This document shows positions 21,901-33,010 of a DNA stretch of 64,000 bases, one piece after another. The DNA comes from Liolophura sinensis (taxonomy: Eukaryota > Mollusca > Polyplacophora > Chitonida > Chitonidae), in the NCBI RefSeq assembly GCF_032854445.1, contig NC_088304.1:28219732-28283731 (forward strand). Reading direction: 5' to 3'. The position numbers and the translations under genes were made by a program. The notes below the pieces were generated by a model. The model did no database searches, had not been told where the DNA came from, and worked only from the letters and a program-made list of their open reading frames with translations. How positions within the stretch are numbered: the stretch's first letter is position 1; the number at the start of each line of letters is the position of its first letter.

Positions 21901-22429
21901 GTTTATTATATATATATCATGCCTCTTCTCACGAAGAGTGTGAATTGCGCTAAGTTAACCCGCACTCTTCAATAACTAAACCAACGACAGGTCATTAAGT
22001 TTCATTGACAGTTTAATGACTGCACGATCATAGTTGCATGGAGAATGTAAGGGTAAAAGTTTATAGAAAAGAAAAAGGCAACAGTTTATCAGTAACAGAA
22101 TAACATGATTGTCATCCAGTACGGTTGTTTCAACTCAATAACATCCACATTGTATACCTTGTATCATATGAGACTTCGAGTTACATCCCTGCTTTAATAA
22201 ACGGAATACCTTAAACACATCAGCATGAAAACACGTACAGCCACATTACTTATGTATGTATCACTACGCGTATATGGAGCAGAGATTATGCTTACACTGT
22301 GTACTTTAGGTCTTACAACGTAGTTTTTCAATATTTCCTTTTACCATGATATTACACTTTTTTATGTGCAACATGTACTCAACCAAACTATACACGTGGA
22401 CAATAAAATAACTTTTTTTCATCATCAGT

Positions 22430-22520
22430 GGAAATTATTCCAGTTCGTATAATATCATAGTTCGGCTACCGCGTGGTGAATCGGTAAAATGGCACCGCTG
22501 TGAACCATGAGCAATTCACG
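22430..22520 (-). repeat. Possible 3' LTR piece of Pao relic (right arm)
   Basis: This stretch is nearly identical, in the same orientation, to 25,262-25,362, with the gag-protease-integrase relic lying between them. It also mirrors 9,871-9,970. Direct repeats bracketing an internal region are what LTRs would give, but the TG...CA ends are not clear and a SINE sits beside this copy. Confidence 0.45.
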
Positions 22521-22754
22521 AATGAAAGAATATTTCACTTATACGACGACGGCCAGCATTATGGTGGGTGGAAACCGGGCACAGCCCGGGGGAAACCCAC
22601 GACCATCCGCACGTTGCCGACAGACCTTCCCACTTACGGCCGGAGAGGAAGCCAGCATAAACTGGACATGAACTCACAACGACCGCATCGGTGAGAGACT
22701 CCTTGGTCATTATGCTGTGCTAGCGCGCTAACCAACTCAGCCACGGAAGCCCCC
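22520..22754 (-). mobile_element. tRNA-headed SINE (right arm)
   Basis: This minus-strand SINE runs from GAATATTTCACTTATACGAC to the head ending ACGGAAGCCCC, and mirrors 9,647-9,870. It retains the head and box B-like segment. It is an arm-shared insertion, so it predates the split. Confidence 0.8.
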
Positions 22755-23029
22755 AAATCGTTGGGAGAATGATACTCTCTGTAACGTTACAGTACGCTTC
22801 CCGCCTGGCATCTGGTATCTGCCATACTTCGATGTCATTGGTTACTGGGGTGTAACCTGAAGTAGCTGTTTAAATCCCAACGCGAATTTCGGCTTTCCAC
22901 ACTTTCCCGTCTATATCCAGGAAGCGGTCAAACGACCAGACCTACAGGCTATTCATCGCAACGAGCGTGCTTGTCTTTCAATTAGACGACGTCTCCTTTG
23001 CACATATTGGGACTGTGCACTTTTCACTT

Positions 23030-23758
23030 TTGTCTTCTCTGAAGAGAGTTCAAGTACTCACGACGCCATCTCTTCCAGAATGTATCAGCCATTGTCTGCA
23101 CTCGTTTCCACTGGGCCTTATAAAGGTCTGTAATACTCCAGTATCCTAGGGGTTTCATCACTTGGTGGCTTTTCCGTGTCAACAACTGGGAAGGGAATAA
23201 GCTTACTGGAGATTCCGGATCCGTGTTGACTGGAACAATGGAACGATCGCTTATTATGGTACTCACCTCTAACAGAAATGTAGTTAGTGGTTCGTGGGTT
23301 AAGTTTTTGCCTGATATCTCCATTAATATCGAGTACAAAATCCTTCGGCTGACACCAATCATGCGTTCCCACACGCCTCGCATGTGGCAGGAATGTGGCC
23401 GGTTGAAAACCCAGGTTGTTGCCTTCTTATACAGAAAATTCTTCGTAGTTCCAAACTCCACATTTATGGCGTCTATCTTTAACCTATCCGTTGCTCCTAC
23501 GAAGTTAGTTCCTCTATCGGACCTGAACTGAGTCACGGCTCCTCGAATAGATATGAATTTTCTGAGAGCATTTATGAAATTTGAAAATGATATCTCTTCC
23601 ACAGCCTCTAAATGGATGGTTCTAGTCGATAGACAAGTGAACAGGACTGCCCAACGTTTACTGTTAGCCTCCCCACCACGGGTTTTCCACAGTATAACGA
23701 TAAGGTGATAACATCCTTGCAATCCAGAGACACCTGCCTTCCACGACCATGTTGACAT
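23030..23758 (-). pseudogene. BEL/Pao integrase relic (right arm)
   Basis: This is a 244-codon minus-strand frame, better preserved than the left copy: RWAVLFTCLSTRTIHLEAVE, QFRSDRGTNFVGA, MRGVWERMIGVSRRIL, LLTRKSHQVMKPLGYW, and the C-terminal YKAQWKRVQTMADTFWKRWR. In the left arm the region after 9,200 is frameshifted; here it is continuous. The N-terminus is fused to unrelated linker sequence through the same ancestral deletion (WKTRGGEANSKRW), so the H-H-C-C zinc segment is gone and the protein cannot be functional. Confidence 0.87.
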
Positions 23759-24420
23759 GTTTCACCTTTAAATCTACGGCATATGTGTTTCAGGTTGCTT
23801 AACGTCCTGGTCAGTTCCTGCCATGTGGAAAAGCGCTCAAAGCGACTTGATCCGAGTCCTGGAGGTGGAGACGCTGATGTTGATAGAGTGATTGTTTGAT
23901 TGTCCAGTTTAACCAAGGGTGAGAAGTTATTGGTTTCCTCGAAGCGTTTCGCCAGACCTCGTAGCCATGTGCCAATGGCTTTCTCTGTAGGTGTTGTCAC
24001 TCGAGTTGCTATATCAGCTGGATTGGCATCTGTTGGTACAAATAACTATTGTTCTGGATTAGTTGATTTCCTGATCCTGCTGACTGTCACATATACACAG
24101 AATCTCCGAGTTTCCCTGGCGATGTATCCGAGAACAATCTTACTGTCCGCGAAGAATTTGACCTTGTCGGGTTGGATTTTAAGGCGCTCTGAAATGACTT
24201 CATATCTCCAAAGCCAAGACGGCTGCACACCTTTGCTTTGCCCAGAATAAATCTCAGGTCGGTGAATTCCGCATAAACTTGACCAATTATCACCCATCCT
24301 AGGTCGAGTTTTTTGGGCAAATGGTGAGCTCTTTGGTCCAATGATTTGATCTTTTACATGATGCGCTTCTGACAAGTCTCGTGCTATTAGTAAGAGTATC
24401 TCGGAATCGTTGTTCATTGG
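23740..24420 (-). pseudogene. BEL/Pao linker and RNase H relic (right arm)
   Basis: The linker (WLRGLAKRFEETNNFSPLV) lies at about 23,740-24,000. RNase H pieces (VKFFADSKIVLGYIAR) lie at about 24,090-24,250, partly frameshifted near 24,180-24,250 (GKAKVCSRL, FGDMKSFQS). Upstream, about 24,260-24,417, is a piece of the protease-to-RT junction (NNDSEILLLIARDLSEAHHV, GDNWSSLCGI). The RT palm, including YVDD, is missing between these pieces. Confidence 0.75.
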
Positions 24421-25245
24421 GGGAATATGGCTATATGACAGTCAGCAGGATATTGAATATGGATAGTTCTCTGCTACTGGAGGTGTCGAAATCTCCTCTC
24501 TTCGGTTTGAAATACTATTACACTCAAACAAATTTGAAAGTGCAAATGCTTCGTAGACAGATTTAACTACTAGATCGCTAGCTCGTATTTCCAAGGTCTT
24601 GAAAACACCTGCACACGACGAAAGTGTGTATGGAAAGAGTTGAGTATGTGTGTCCAATTGATCCAAAAGCTCGGCTTTGGGTAATGGCACGTTGAACTAC
24701 GTTTCAACGAACTGCCATGATGGGTCGATCCATAGGGTGCACAGTAACACGGGCTGTTTTAGCACGCGACTTTCCCCATAGCCCGTTTCCACACACCTGT
24801 GTGCAGTGGCTTGCCGGTGTTATTGAGCAATCCACGTTCCTATCCCCCCCCCCACCCCCCACCCCCCACCCCCTGCCTTGGACTGGAGTGGACTCTGTTT
24901 TCGGGTCCATCGGTGTCTTGAAGTCAACATGCAGCGCAGTGGAGTGTCTATTACTGTTGAAAACGGAAAAAATCGGAGTCTCTTGGCAGGCACTTCCTTG
25001 ATGATTGTCAGACGAACAGTATGTGTAGCACATCCCAAACTTCTTGAGGAGTGCCTTACGTTCACGTATATGTTTTGCCCCAAATCCCTTACACTGATTG
25101 AGTGTATGTCCTGTTTTATGTAAAGGACATTTAACTGTAGACTTAACCTTGCTCACATCTGTTTTCCTTGCCAAAACGTTTGTTCTTTTACTGGTTTGTG
25201 CAGATTCCTTCTTGACTGGCGGTTTCCGGCGTCCTGAGAAAATCA
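24420..25245 (-). pseudogene. BEL/Pao gag zinc knuckle and protease-entry relic (right arm)
   Basis: At about 25,090-25,130 the minus strand encodes CPLHKTGHTLNQC, followed by FGMCYTYCSSDNHQGSAC, the paired cysteine-histidine knuckles that end BEL/Pao gag proteins. After a G-rich stretch (24,840-24,870, poly-C on the plus strand) come segments typical of the start of protease (LDQLDTHTQLFPYTLSSC, KTLEIRASDLVVKSVYEA). The left arm lacks this whole section. At about 25,245 the gag is fused directly to the LTR-like repeat, so the N-terminal part of gag is deleted. Confidence 0.78.
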
Positions 25246-25261
25246 GCTTCCTTAACCATAA

Positions 25262-25362
25262 GTGGGAATTATTCCAGTTCGTATAATATCCTAGTTTGGC
25301 TACCGCCTGGTGAATCGGTAAAGTGACACCGCTGTGAACTATAAGCAATTCACGACAAATTA
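25262..25362 (-). repeat. Possible 5' LTR piece of Pao relic (right arm)
   Basis: This is a direct repeat of 22,430-22,520 on the other side of the Pao internal region, carrying the same GTGAATTGC...TAATTCCCACTTATG content. It has no counterpart at this place in the left arm. Confidence 0.45.
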
Positions 25363-25518
25363 CGGTCTGTCAGTGTTAAATCAAAAAGGCAGAATGAGCT
25401 TAGAGCCCGAAGAAATAATGTTACTTACACTGTGGGTTGCCACACGTCCGAAATTATGAGAATATAACACAAACACAGGTGGGCGGAGTTCGCCGCCTTC
25501 GTTCGTATTACGGAGTAT

Positions 25519-25690
25519 GTGGAGTCGTGATGATGCCGAAGTGATGTAGGATGTGGAGTCGTGATGATGCCGAAGTGGTGTAAGATGTAGAATCGTTATG
25601 ATGTCGAAGTGATGTAGGATGTGGAGGCGTGATGGTGCCGAAGTGTTGTAAGATGTAGAATCGTTATGATGTCCAAATAATATGATGTAG
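25519..25690. repeat. 34-bp tandem repeat, about five copies (right arm only)
   Basis: Units of 34 bp begin GTGGAGTCGTGATGATG or GTAGAATCGTTATGATG and end TGTAGGAT or TGTAAGAT, in alternating variants. The alternation suggests a 68-bp higher-order unit. The array lies between the Pao LTR-like piece and the shared flank at 25,760 and is absent from the left arm. Confidence 0.85.
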
Positions 25691-25759
25691 ACGCGGGGGT
25701 CATGATAATACATGAGTAATTGTGTAGTTGTGTCATAAAGTCGGCAACAGTGTCTTAAG

Positions 25760-26395
25760 AGGAGTTGACTACATATAGTTACATTTCATTTTAGCATATT
25801 GGAAACAAATAAAGTCAAATATCTGTAAAACATCCGAAAATAGCTTACCTGTGCTAAGGATACATCTTTTAAACCGTGTTGGGTTCCCCAACAGTAATGT
25901 AGTCCCACAGAAACCAGAACAAACGATTGCACAGATCCAAAGATCGCACAGACGGAAGGGGAGCACAGTCGCACGGTTGCCACTATACCTTATTCATTCC
26001 ATCTAATGTTATTAGACATCTAAGGGTATTATATTTTGCATAAGTATATGCAAATCAGCGCTGGACGATCACAAGATAGCAATTGCAGAAAACGACAGCG
26101 TGCGAAGTAGTGTTAACATCATTTTCAGGGTATTTCAAACTGTTTAATATTTTATTGTGGCTTTGTTCGGGATCATTGACAACTGTTGACCGATTCTTAT
26201 AATTTGCTCAACGTTTGGGTTCTTTTATGTCAAACGTTGTGTTGGAAATTTGTCGCGCAATTATTGAGCCAGAACGTTAATTTTGATTGACATCTCATAC
26301 AGTATTGTTTGTTTCGAAGCCTATAAATTGTATATGATGAAAAAGCCTTCTTGCTTTTATCTTCATCAGCACTCACATTTCTCTCATAAACTGAC
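25760..26395. other. Shared arm sequence without recognised gene
   Basis: This mirrors about 6,120-6,775 and is AT-rich. Short open frames on the minus strand (25,769-25,983) are also open in the left arm but resemble nothing known and lie within presumed intron sequence downstream of the ankyrin exon. Confidence 0.4.
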
Positions 26396-26399
26396 ATAC

Positions 26400-26498
26400 C
26401 TGGGCTAAAGTTGGTAACACTGCTCCCTCTTTAAGAAGATAGGCCACAAGTGATGTCTTCTTCATTTTCATTGCCTCAAGCAGAACACACTTGCCAGA
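26400..26498 (-). CDS. Ankyrin-like repeat exon of ASB-like gene (right arm)
   Basis: This 99-bp minus-strand exon has an acceptor (CAG) on its right side and a GTATGT donor on its left, in phase 0. The peptide starts SGKCVLLEAMKMKKTSLVAYL and ends LKEGAVLPTLAQ, four residues different from the mirror exon at 6,015. Transcription would run from the 48-60 kb ankyrin exons, through this exon, to the SOCS exon at 21,618. Confidence 0.8.
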
Positions 26499-26524
26499 CT
26501 GTAGTATAGAATAATCAGTTTAAG

Positions 26525-26832
26525 CATTGATATGAAGACTATAAAAGAATTACAGCGAAGAGAGTAAAGTCAAGAGAAGCGACGACACTCAGACAGTCGG
26601 CAAATGATCACACGCAACCGATGAAACACGGCCTATTTTTAATCTACTTCACAAAGGGAACTATTCTAAGAGATCGTGTAAATACTAAAACAGCGGCGAT
26701 AGCTCTTATCCACATGAATTAATCAAAATTCGGTACCAAAGAAAAAAAGTGCTGTGATATAAATAGCAATTTATTAGACGTCACTTGTCAAGAATTACTC
26801 AGATCCTGGTTTGTGCAGGGATACAATAGTAT
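26525..26832 (-). repeat. Unclassified interspersed repeat (right arm mirror)
   Basis: This mirrors 5,679-5,990, lying directly upstream (gene sense) of the ankyrin exon at 26,400-26,498. It contains the GACGTCACT and AATAAATTGC-type core on the minus strand. Confidence 0.55.
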
Positions 26833-26835
26833 AAA

Positions 26836-26983
26836 GTACGTGAGAAGGCCTGCCAGCAACCTGCTAATTGTCGTGGGTTTTCAACGGGCCCTGCCCGGTT
26901 TCCTCCCACCATAATGCTGGTCGTCGTCATGTAAGTGAAATATTCTTGGTTACGGCGTGAAACAACAACCAAATAAGTAAATA
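26836..26983 (+). mobile_element. 5'-truncated SINE (right arm mirror)
   Basis: This mirrors 5,530-5,677. It starts in the body at GGCCTGCCAGCAACCTG and ends AATAAGTAAATAAAT, flanked by AATAGTATAAA-type target duplications. Confidence 0.78.
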
Positions 26984-27779
26984 AATAGTATAAAAGACTT
27001 ACAGCATATGAGGCAAAGCTAAAACAGCCACAACAATGTGTTCCTCTGCATCCATACACGATTATATCTTTGGCAATGGAAACACGGAATTCCTGGGGGC
27101 AAATATTATTTAACTTGGAATACTTCAAAACTGACAGCCCCCCGTCGGGTAGGACGAATAGGTCCCTAGTTTTCTAGACAACGTTGTCGTTTGGGCCCGG
27201 TGAATAAAATAGGCCTACATTTTATCGAATCATATGAGAGACAACCGGGTAGCGACCTGTTGCCCGTAGGTTTCCACCCGTAAAACGTGGAGGACGGGAT
27301 CCTGAGGCTGGTTAGTCTTATGAGACTAAGACTCCGACTCCGGCCCAAGACTCCACTTTTGCGCTTAGTTTCCTGTCTCCCGCTCAGTCGATTTCGTCCT
27401 TCGCAGCGATACTCCTCGGCAATGCTACATGTATTAACGGCTCTGCAAGGGAGGTCAAGCTTTTTGAGTAGGAGATTTAAGAAGCTGAGATCAGGTGACA
27501 TTCAAATTGAATGTGGTACGAAACCACGGGTTATAAACCTGTTGCCTCTGAAATCTATTTCGGATATACCGTTTTTCGTATCAGCCCATAATCCCTTACA
27601 TAGCCGGACCGAAATATTGATTTCAAAATATACACCTAAACAACGCAGCCCAATGAGGGCTTCCGCGGCTAGAACCCTATGAAATGTTCAAATTGCAGTG
27701 GAGCTCAAATTTTTTTCACACTGATTTTTCTCGCCACTGCCCACTGTTTCAAGAGGGGAAATAACTTATAAATACTATA

Positions 27780-28490
27780 AAAGACTTACAGAATAGAGAG
27801 TAAAAGCAGAACAGTAACGACAGTGTGATACTTGGGAAATGATCACCCAGAACTACTTTGGTTTTGCTCTCTATTTTGTAAGTGGATTCTGCTTGTGGAC
27901 TAAGCATCCTTGATTGTTATGTTAAATGTGATGACAACACAGCTTTTTGAGTAATTCTAGTGACGTTTAATAAATTGCAATTAACATCACTGCATATTGT
28001 TACCTAATTCTGCCTAAGCCATGGTGTAGTGCGCGTGTAAATTGCTACTGTCTGTGCCTTTACATAAACAGTCACAATGAAAACCTGACTGAGGTAAATT
28101 GACAAGAGGCCGTATTTCACCCGTAACGTGTGACCATTTGCCAGCTATCACACTGTATCCTCTGCTCTGTTCTTTTTCTCTATGCTGTACATCTTTAGTT
28201 ATATCTTATAGTATTGTATTCCTGCATAAACCAGGATTCTGCTTGTGGAGTACCATACCCCACGCCTAATTCCTTTGCATTGTTTTAATGATATTGAATG
28301 TAACTCTACACACAACTGTAATAATTTGCTTCAGCCATGGTGCAAGGGAGCGTGTAATTTTCTAATATTTAAGCATTTACATGAAAGGTTAGAACAAATC
28401 CATGACTAAAGTAGGTTAACAATGAGCGCTGTTTCATCGGCTACGTGTGACCAATTGTTAATGTTTTCCCCCAACAAAACAGTTACATTT
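27780..28490 (+). repeat. Two head-to-tail unclassified interspersed repeats (right arm)
   Basis: Units at about 27,780-28,215 and 28,215-28,490 follow each other in the same direction. The end of one (TTTCTCTATGCTGTAC) runs through TTATAGTATTGTATTCCTGC into the start of the next. Mirror copies lie at 3,860-4,720. Elsewhere single copies occur at 46,730, 50,085 and 58,705. Confidence 0.6.
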
Positions 28491-28799
28491 CTTTGGCATG
28501 CGGGATCTTTGTCTGGTGTGCAGATGCTTCAGTAGCTCAAGGCAGGCTGGGCGGGCTCTGGCCACCAGGTTACTCCTGTTTCCACAGCTTTGGGAATTTC
28601 AGCTGTTGCCATGATACCGCAAGGCGCTCGCCGAGTCCGAAAACTGAGTCATTACATCAGAAAGGAAAGGTTTACCTGGTTAAATTGCAAGTACATCTTT
28701 ATTCTGTAATGATCGAACTTCACATTTAGCCTAGCCCGTCGTCAGTTTTGCCACATTACCAGGAATAATACGTGAGCGTACGTCATTCCTTCTTCGCCA

Positions 28800-29560
28800 T
28801 GTCATTCGTCATGTCATTGAAACAACATTCAAATTTTACGACCATGTATGTTTAGGCTGCACATATGGAGAATATCAGATTAAATGGATTTGATAAATCA
28901 TTTTTAGTGGATGGGCCAACAAAGGAGGAGGTACACGTATGTTGCTTATGTTACTTTGAAGGTGAGTAAATCGATTATTTAAATTTTTAATTTTGCCGAG
29001 CACAGTCCAAAATAATTATGATCTCAGATTTTGCATACCATTAAAGAAATGTTTAAACTTGATGATATTAGTTGATAATGAGACTGTTTAGTACACTCGC
29101 AAACAGCTGGCCATTAACATCTTGCGCTTTGGATGTATGCTGCTTGAACTTCCACCACGGCAAGCCTGGGATGAGAATGGCTGTCAAGATGTCTTTCGGG
29201 GTCGAGACCATGTTCGGGCCAGTCCTAAACTGGAGGCGCATGGATCCAGGAAGCAGGCTTCTTCACTGGGTGTACATGCGGATGGAGATGACCTTGGGAT
29301 ACGTCAATAAAATGAGGCTAGGCATGTTGGATGTGTATAACATGTTTGCGCTTCTTTGCAGTTCCGTTGGATCTACGGTATCTGCGCGTCACAATGCAAC
29401 AATTCCAGCCACGCCAGGTCAGCTAACTACCATATGTTTGTGACAATCAAGCTAGGAAAGGAAGTTGCTGGAAATCCAGCGCTGTTGTTGATGTTTGAAG
29501 CTGAGTCCCAGTTCAGAAGTCAACAGATGTCATGGTGATGCTGAACTTTGAATATCCAAT
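28800..29560. other. Shared arm sequence with collapsed repeat
   Basis: This mirrors 3,130-2,920 and 2,260-2,060 of the left arm, but the 0.7 kb between those left-arm blocks (including the ankyrin exon at 2,611) is missing. Those left blocks are near-duplicates (both include TTCCAACGGAACTG and GCGCAAACATG-type sequence), so loss by recombination between them is likely. No gene of its own is recognised. Confidence 0.55.
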
Positions 29561-29574
29561 TCAAACTGGAACTG

Positions 29575-29839
29575 GGGGGCCTCCGTGGCTCAGTCGGTTA
29601 GCCCGCTAGCGCAGCGTAATGACCCAGGAGCCTCTCACTAATGCGGTCGCTGTGAGTTCAAGTCCAGCTCATGCTGGCTTCCTCTCCGGCCGTAAGTGGG
29701 AAGATCTGCCAGCAACCTGCGGATGGTCGTGGGTTTCCCCCGGGCTGTGCCCGGTTTCCACCCACCATAATGCTGGCCGCCGTCATATAAGTGAAATATT
29801 CTTGAGTACGGCGTAAAACACAAATCAAAAAAAAAAAAA
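29575..29839 (+). mobile_element. Full-length tRNA-headed SINE, right arm only, 14-bp target duplication
   Basis: This is the most complete SINE in the window. The head starts GGGGCCTCCGTGGCTCAGTC with box A-like TGGCTCAGTCGG and box B-like GAGTTCAAGTCCAG. The conserved body follows, and the end is AATCAAAAAAAAAAAAA. TCAAACTGGAACTG occurs at 29,561-29,574 and again at 29,840-29,853. The left arm has the unoccupied site near 2,025-2,040. The head is tRNA-derived but cannot be a working tRNA gene, as the acceptor and T arms do not close properly. Confidence 0.95.
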
Positions 29840-29989
29840 TCAAACTGGAACTGTAAATAAAGCAGCACAGCTTATCTAGGATCACAGTTCATTTTTATAT
29901 CGGTTAATATATCGTATGTGATGCGAAGTCGTTCAAGGAATATTATCTTGTGCCAAAAATGGTTGTTATTATTCTCATGAAGTTCTATC

Positions 29990-32800
29990 ATTGATCGTCT
30001 GGACTATATTACCTTGTGCTACCAGATTTACATGTGTTTTTTCATGGATTTTACTGCCATTACTTAGATCCTATACCGTGCCTTGTTTGTTTATTTATTT
30101 ACTGATCGGTGTTTTACCCCGTATGCAAGAATACATACCGTGTCTTGTTATACCCACCTTACTTTTCCTCGGATAATCACGTTTTTCGTGTTCTGAGATG
30201 GAATTGGACATGGCAAGGTGTGTATCACTATTTGACGAACTCAGGAGAGTCCGTAAATTAAGAAGGAGGGCATGCGATACCCATGTACTCTGTGTTCCAT
30301 GAACAGTGCTTGTGTGTAACATGGACGCTGTAACTTTGACCAAAAAGCCTTTCATAGGACTCTAAAAAAATCCATAGTATATTTTAAGCTGTGTATTCCT
30401 CAATGTCTTCAGGTTACAGTCTAAACTTCCCTCCCTGGTGAGAGGCTTCTGAATCATTGCGCCGAAAAAGTGTGTTCACCACCACGGCCACCGACGCCAC
30501 CTGTGTATATGTTATGACGCTATTTTCGCGTTATTTCTTAGGCATTATGTACTGTCAATAGGCTAATTTTGGTAGCTTTGATCATCCGTGTACAGCACTT
30601 CTGGCGGATTTAACTTCACTAAATACTTCACTGCTAGATTCTAAAGTTAGATTCGGTGCGATATTCCACCACTACTCCCTGTTTTGAGAGAGTTTGTACA
30701 AATTATTATTTGAAGTCGATTATTAACAGCCAATGCCTTAGGAACGAACGGGCTATGGATACTAGGATAACTGTTTTCATTCAAAATTATTCTTTTCAAA
30801 CAATACTCAAGCATTCGAAAATCGTTTTATGACCACCAGAATAAAATAAAATAAATACGTGTTTTAACAGCTACCATTACATAAAGGCTTCTACCACAAC
30901 CATTAATATAAAAAAAACATCTTACCCTATTATGTATGTGAACATCAGCACCCTGATCCACCTGAAAATTGTCAGCAAATAATTATATAATAATAAATGA
31001 AATAATAATCAAACATTATTGAACGTATAAGCAATGTTTCTCCGGCTTTGCAGAAGGCGTAGCTGTGTGTGCACAGCAGAGGGAACCAAAAATTGGCAGT
31101 GAATTACCTGTGTTGAACACATGTAGTGTCTCCTCTAACCTCAGTTTTATGACAGGGAATATGTGTACTTTTACCATTGCCAATCACCTGGATGGCACTA
31201 TTTTGGGAATCTGAACAGGACACCTCTTTTGCTAACTTTGAAATGTTCGTAGATCCTCTTTACGACTGGTGTACTTTTGGTTGCCTTTTCTGTGAGCAGT
31301 TAATAGGTTAAAAAGTAAGTGTTTCTAGATATTACATGAAATTATGAGCATTTCGTTGTAAATGACACATTCTGTCCGCGAAAATGAAGTCTTTAACACA
31401 AATGTCCGTCTGTTAATCACCTGGATCTGGTTAGATTTTTACATTTTAACCCTAACCCTTCATAAATCACGCTAAATAGCACTGCTGCGTTGTACACATG
31501 AGCACGTTTATTTACAGAACCATGGGAGTCTGTGCATTACACTACCAGTTTGGTTGTAAGGTGCACATCACAAAAAGTACACGTTAGCGTACTCAGACAA
31601 TTTACCCAACCATTGTGAATTATCTAGATACCAGTATTGTACTGGGCCTACACAGGGTGTCTCTTTCTAGCTTTAATGTGCTTAACGGACCATGTGTATG
31701 TGCAATGATCTGACTTTGTGTCACGAGTTTGAAAACTAATATATCACAAAATTTGATAAAATTACTCCTCTCTTATATTTTTTAACACAATTATTAAACT
31801 TCAAATCTTGAAATTTTCTAACAGCTCAACATGAAAATAAGTTTGAGACTGATAGGTTTATTTATTGATTCTAAAACATGTGAGTTTAAGAAAGTCCGTC
31901 AAACGCTTTCATTCTAAGTTTTTCTTGTTTATTATATCTATGTTTGACAAACATTGATTAAGCGTTCACGACAGGGTCTCTGACGAATTGTGTCATAGTT
32001 GGACATGATTCCACATAGCCCAAGGCTAGGGGCTTTTTTTACACATTCGTGTTTCTTTACATCTTAATGATGCTTTTATGAAGAGTGACAATCAAAGCGA
32101 ATCCAAGATACCTGTATTTCAGCGGGAAATCATACTCGGCGAAGGGATAAAATTCTGAATTGACCGTCTTTCCTTTAATATTAACTGTCCGAAGGCTGAC
32201 TTCTTTCTCAGATGTTACCAGACTTATTTACTATTCATACGACTATTTCTTAAATATTCGTTTTACAACTGCCATATTAGGTTGTTTTACAAAAGATTCA
32301 TGGGATTATCAACTTAGAACGCCTCATTTAAATGTATGCTGTACTAGTGGTAGGTCTATTATTAAAGGGATATTATACTGTAGATATTATACAGTAATGA
32401 TAGCTTAGAGTATTTGTCTTCATGTTCACTTAATTCTGTGTGCTTGCTGTTATGATAAATGTATTCACTGTTTTGATAAATGCATGCAATGCTTTGATAA
32501 TATATTCACCCTTTTGAATAATAGCTGCCAAGTAAAAATTGGTTTTTTGTCAATGCCATGTTCAATAGACATTGCAAGTATGTATCCATCTGCGTCTTAA
32601 ATTGCAAACCCTTGTTGTACAAATAAATTAAGTTCTACTCAGGTTCATGTCAGCAGCACAATTGAGTGTCTTGAAAATTGCACTCTGCATTTAAGCCCCC
32701 CATTGTGTACATCTGGCCTGATAGCCATTTCAGCGTGTAGTCCTGGTATGTCTACCGCTGATATAAAGCCGCACGTGGATTAAAGTGCATATACAGTTGA
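29990..32800. other. Right-arm-specific 2.8 kb, mostly featureless
   Basis: The left arm passes directly from the gag relic to the sequence matching 29,850-29,985, so this stretch is an insertion here or a loss there. It contains a small SINE-tail fragment at about 30,087-30,137 (minus), the truncated ankyrin exon at 30,926-30,961 with its downstream intron, and otherwise AT-rich sequence. The ORF at 32,160-32,408 matches nothing I know. Confidence 0.5.
30926..30961 (-). pseudogene. Truncated ankyrin exon (last 12 codons)
   Basis: On the minus strand a CAG is followed by 36 bp encoding VDQGADVHIHNR and then GTAAGA. This matches the last third of an ankyrin repeat and the 3' end of the exon at 2,611. 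The intron after it (30,700-30,925) is similar to 2,710-2,910. The first two thirds of the repeat are absent and replaced by unrelated sequence that happens to supply an acceptor-like CAG. If spliced it would stay in phase 0 but add only a third of a repeat, so I treat it as a broken exon. Confidence 0.6.
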
Positions 32801-32806
32801 ATTAAA

Positions 32807-33010
32807 TTGACAGCTCGTGACGGTCTGGTCAGATGTACAAGTGCCATCGACGGTGCCACAGAAACATGGTACGAGAGTATTCCCGCGTCACAGATCGACA
32901 CACTGGGCAAACTAAAAACCGAATTTCTTAAACGGTCCGGGCGAGAGCAAGTATTTGACTTAACGATTGGACCAATTGGCTTTAAATTTTTACTGAATGT
33001 GATCTATTGA
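32807..33010 (+). pseudogene. Gag-like relic of an LTR retrotransposon, right arm
   Basis: This is the mirror of 1,687-1,830 and slightly longer. The plus-strand frame includes ATETWYESIPASQIDTLG followed by LKTEFLKRSGREQ, as in a retrotransposon gag core. It stops soon after. No LTR, protease or reverse transcriptase is visible next to it, so it is a dead fragment that predates the divergence of the two arms. Confidence 0.5.

Noticed and set aside
24704-25348. One intact 214-codon gene
   Set aside because: The frame is a fusion of an LTR-like piece with gag zinc knuckles and a G-rich stretch; its openness is accidental.
29578-29690. tRNA gene at SINE heads (also 9,647, 14,204, 22,754)
   Set aside because: Box A- and box B-like sequences exist, but the cloverleaf does not close and each is followed by the SINE body, so these are tRNA-derived SINE heads.
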